From positions 1 through 9,558 of the forward strand of contig JABDJF010000116.1 of the NCBI GenBank assembly GCA_013002645.1: 9,558 nt of DNA, given 5' to 3'. The position numbers were made by a program, and so were the translations under genes. Of this stretch, positions 7,651-9,558 are shown piece after piece. Source of the stretch: Myxococcales bacterium (GTDB taxonomy: Bacteria; Myxococcota_A; Polyangia; Polyangiales; Houyiibacteriaceae). The notes beneath the pieces were generated by a model. It was given only the letters and a program-made list of their open reading frames with translations. It ran no database searches and was not told the DNA's origin. Position 1 is the first letter of the stretch. Each line of letters opens with the position of its first letter.

Positions 7651-9372
7651 TCAGTCTCGGAGCTCGCTGACCAGATAGTCCTCGCCGACCCAGAAGTCGC
7701 ACTTCTCCGCGGCGTTGCTGCTTACCTGCACGGTCGTGTCGTAAACCATGTGCTGGTCGGTTACCTCGTCGTAGGTCGGCCACTGGAGGCCGCCAATCGG
7801 GTTCGGGTTGTTGGTCAGCGCAAAGCGCCAGAAGTCGCTCAGGACCTCGGTCCAAAGCGCCCAGTCTGCCGTACCTTCTTCCCAAGCGTTGAGCGTGGTC
7901 GAGAAGTTCTCCAAATCGATCTCGAGAAGCGGATCGTAGCCGAAGACGTAGGGGATATCCGCCGCGTGAAACGCTCCCAAATCGTAGCTCGGCAGGCTGC
8001 CGCCGATCAAAGGCAAGGCGACTTCGAGCTGCGAGTGTCCGTCCTGGTACTCGAACTGATAGAGATACGTCGGGACGAACGCGCTCAGCTTCGCGGCTTC
8101 GCGCTTGCCCGGGCAGCGAAAGATCGTGTCGGTCGCGACCGCGGCGAAGGCTACCACGGGCTCCGAATAGTCCGACAGCGGGTACTGTTCCACCGCTCGC
8201 GCGGCAAGCTCGGTGTTGCCTCCGAGAAGGTAGGCGATCAGCGATTCGTAGTTGTCGGCCGTGACCTCGAGAGGCGGATCTGCGAGCTCGCCGAGCCACG
8301 TGAAGAGCCTCGCCTCTTCGCGCGTGAAGCCTAGGATCGTCGGCACTTGGTTGAAATTGCCCAAGCTGAACGATTCGCTCGGCTGCTCGGTGAAGAACGA
8401 GCCGTCCAGCACCGGGCCCCAGGCTCCCGTCGGCCCCTCGCTCGGGTTGAGGCCGAAGTTCGGAGCTGGTGGCAGTGCTGCGATGACGTCGTCCGCCGGC
8501 TTGGCCCGCATGCACGCCAAGACATCTTGCTCGGTGTCGCACCCCAACGCCGCGGCAAACGCGTCGCCCTGCGTCTCAGCGGCGGAAAGCGTCGGCCAGG
8601 GCCGCTCGCACGAACCGCTCTGGAGGATGGCTCTGTCGAATAGGCCAGCGCTCTTCGGCGAGGCGAGATGGCTGCAAACGCTCAACGCGCCGGCAGATTC
8701 GCCGAAGACCGTGACATTGTCGGGGTCGCCGCCGAAGCGCTCGATGTTGTCCTGCACCCATTGGAGCGCAGCGGTTTGGTCCATCAGGCCGTAGTTCCCC
8801 GATGCGCCTTCGGGGCTTTCCGAAGTGAGCCCGGCGTGCGCGAGGAACCCAAGCTGGCCGAGGCGGTAGTTCATGCTCACCACGACCGCACCCACTTCGC
8901 GCGTGATCAGGTCGCCCGCCGTGCCGCCGTCGGCTTGCAAACCCTCACCCAAGGTGAACCCTCCGCCGTGAATCCAGACCATGACGGGAATGCCCAAGCC
9001 GTCGCTCGGCGTGTCGACGTTCAGATAAAGGCAGTCCTCGCTCGGCATGAAGCCGGGGAGGGGAAGACCCCCGAATGCGACCTGGGGGCAGATGTTTGGC
9101 CTCTCGGTCGCGGGAAGCATTTCGCTCCATGGCTCCGGGTCGACCGGAGGCTTCCAGCGAAGCTCGTCGAGGGGCGGCGCGGCGTAGGGGATGCCTCGGT
9201 ACGAAAGTACGCCGTCATTCTCGTAGCCCTCCACAGGGCCGAACGTGGTTTCCACTTGGACACCGCGGTCAGTCGGACAATTGTCGACGCAGACCCTGTC
9301 GACTTCGACGGTGCTGCAAGCACCCGAGAATGCCGCAATAACCGCCGCACCAAGAATCGAACGTGTAACCAT
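7651..9372 (-). CDS. Type-B carboxylesterase/lipase, putative lipoprotein
   Basis: This 573-residue alpha/beta-hydrolase belongs to the carboxylesterase type B family (bacterial p-nitrobenzyl esterases, cholinesterases), which hydrolyses carboxylic esters. Features in order: signal sequence with hydrophobic core ILGAAVIAAF and Ser-Gly-Ala-Cys19, which satisfies the relaxed lipobox rule; the family N-terminus FGPVEGY and YRGIPYAAPP (44-67); EDCLYLNV (112-119); oxyanion-hole HGGG (135-138); nucleophile elbow GESAG (224-228, Ser226); probable acid Glu353 in TREEARLF; and catalytic His469 in AFHAADIPYVFG. The triad is therefore complete and the length is typical. Cys95/Cys114 and Cys233/Cys255 could form the disulfides seen in secreted relatives, and Cys28/Cys32 extend the exported N-terminus. 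The ATG is supported by GAGG six bases upstream. It probably acts at the cell surface or in the periplasm; the substrate cannot be told from sequence. The gene is downstream of an incomplete gene on the same strand. Confidence 0.93.
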   Translation of the reverse strand: MVTRSILGAAVIAAFSGACSTVEVDRVCVDNCPTDRGVQVETTFGPVEGYENDGVLSYRGIPYAAPPLDELRWKPPVDPEPWSEMLPATERPNICPQVAFGGLPLPGFMPSEDCLYLNVDTPSDGLGIPVMVWIHGGGFTLGEGLQADGGTAGDLITREVGAVVVSMNYRLGQLGFLAHAGLTSESPEGASGNYGLMDQTAALQWVQDNIERFGGDPDNVTVFGESAGALSVCSHLASPKSAGLFDRAILQSGSCERPWPTLSAAETQGDAFAAALGCDTEQDVLACMRAKPADDVIAALPPAPNFGLNPSEGPTGAWGPVLDGSFFTEQPSESFSLGNFNQVPTILGFTREEARLFTWLGELADPPLEVTADNYESLIAYLLGGNTELAARAVEQYPLSDYSEPVVAFAAVATDTIFRCPGKREAAKLSAFVPTYLYQFEYQDGHSQLEVALPLIGGSLPSYDLGAFHAADIPYVFGYDPLLEIDLENFSTTLNAWEEGTADWALWTEVLSDFWRFALTNNPNPIGGLQWPTYDEVTDQHMVYDTTVQVSSNAAEKCDFWVGEDYLVSELRD

Positions 9373-9378
9373 CGCAAA

Positions 9379-9382
9379 CCTC
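9379..9382 (-). promoter_or_regulatory. Ribosome binding site of the carboxylesterase gene
   Basis: On the minus strand GAGG lies six bases before the ATG at 9372. This supports that start, which also opens directly into the lipoprotein signal sequence. Confidence 0.55.
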
Positions 9383-9438
9383 GCAAGCTAAGATCATCAA
9401 TGTAGATCGTGTGCCGGCTCCGCGCTATCTGACCTCGG

Positions 9439-9558
9439 TCAACCTGCAAAAACCGCGCGATCTTTGGCCCAATCGCGGAGGGCTTGGATCCGCTCGGCCA
9501 TGGTCACCGAGAGCGGCTTCGTCATCTCGATTTCGTCGGCGATGAACTCGGTGGAAAG
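9439..9558 (-). CDS. C-terminal fragment of an unidentified protein (5' end outside window)
   Basis: Reading the minus strand from the window edge gives 39 residues without a stop, ending in TGA at 9439-9441. The tail reads MAERIQALRDWAKDRAVFAG after an acidic, hydrophobic stretch that begins LSTEFIADEIEMTKPLS. The codons have the GC-rich third positions typical of this genome, and the helix-like amphipathic end looks like a real protein terminus. I do not recognise the family from so short a piece. The stop is 66 bases upstream of the carboxylesterase start on the same strand, so the two could form an operon. Chance openness of a 120-base frame in GC-rich DNA cannot be excluded. Confidence 0.55.
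   Translation of the reverse strand, partial: LSTEFIADEIEMTKPLSVTMAERIQALRDWAKDRAVFAG

Noticed and set aside
7327..8334. Open frame of 335 codons on the + strand spanning the DUF2505 gene and the esterase gene
   Set aside because: The first part is an out-of-frame Arg/Ser-rich reading of the DUF2505 gene and the rest is antisense to the carboxylesterase. It shows no domain and is a GC-rich shadow.
8668..9405. Open frame of 245 codons on the + strand opposite the carboxylesterase
   Set aside because: It is fully antisense to a gene with a complete catalytic triad and has no recognisable motif.

Overview
The window is GC-rich bacterial chromosome (roughly 60% GC by eye) and is almost fully coding. 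It holds eight genes plus a ninth cut by the right edge. No gap between genes exceeds about 85 bases. I saw no tRNA, rRNA, CRISPR array, insertion sequence or phage gene. The gene mix suggests a Myxococcota-like (deltaproteobacterial) genome: a PrkA/YeaH/SpoVR operon, a DUF2505 protein (a family I associate with actinobacteria and myxobacteria), a cysteine-rich lipoprotein and a lipid-anchored carboxylesterase. This assignment is an inference from gene content, not a sequence match.

Left part (1-3060, + strand): the 3' end of prkA (serine protein kinase), then a complete yeaH-type gene (DUF444/UPF0229, von Willebrand A fold) and a complete spoVR/ycgB-type gene. This is a widely conserved three-gene unit linked to stationary-phase, starvation or sporulation physiology. 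The genes are extremely tightly packed. Both junctions read stop-CGG-GTG, and all three genes lie in the same reading frame.

Middle (3057-4864, - strand): a pyridoxal-phosphate enzyme of cysteine/methionine metabolism (cystathionine gamma-synthase/lyase type), followed downstream by a small secreted lipoprotein rich in cysteines. The lipoprotein gene runs head-on into spoVR, and the two stop codons share the tetranucleotide CTAG. The metB-like gene is divergent from the next block across 84 bases.

Right-middle (4949-7640, + strand): a TerC-family membrane protein, an MgtE-type magnesium channel with a complete N-domain, CBS pair and membrane domain, and a small DUF2505 protein. terC and mgtE, 49 bases apart, look like a divalent-cation transport pair.

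Right end (7651-9558, - strand): a type-B carboxylesterase with a lipoprotein signal and a complete catalytic triad, convergent with the DUF2505 gene across only 10 bases. Upstream of it on the same strand is the C-terminal end of an unidentified protein.

Nothing here is clearly a new defence or mobile system. The best candidate for unexplored biology is the PrkA-YeaH-SpoVR unit, whose biochemical role remains poorly defined, together with its fused-frame layout and its stop-codon overlap with an unrecognised lipoprotein.
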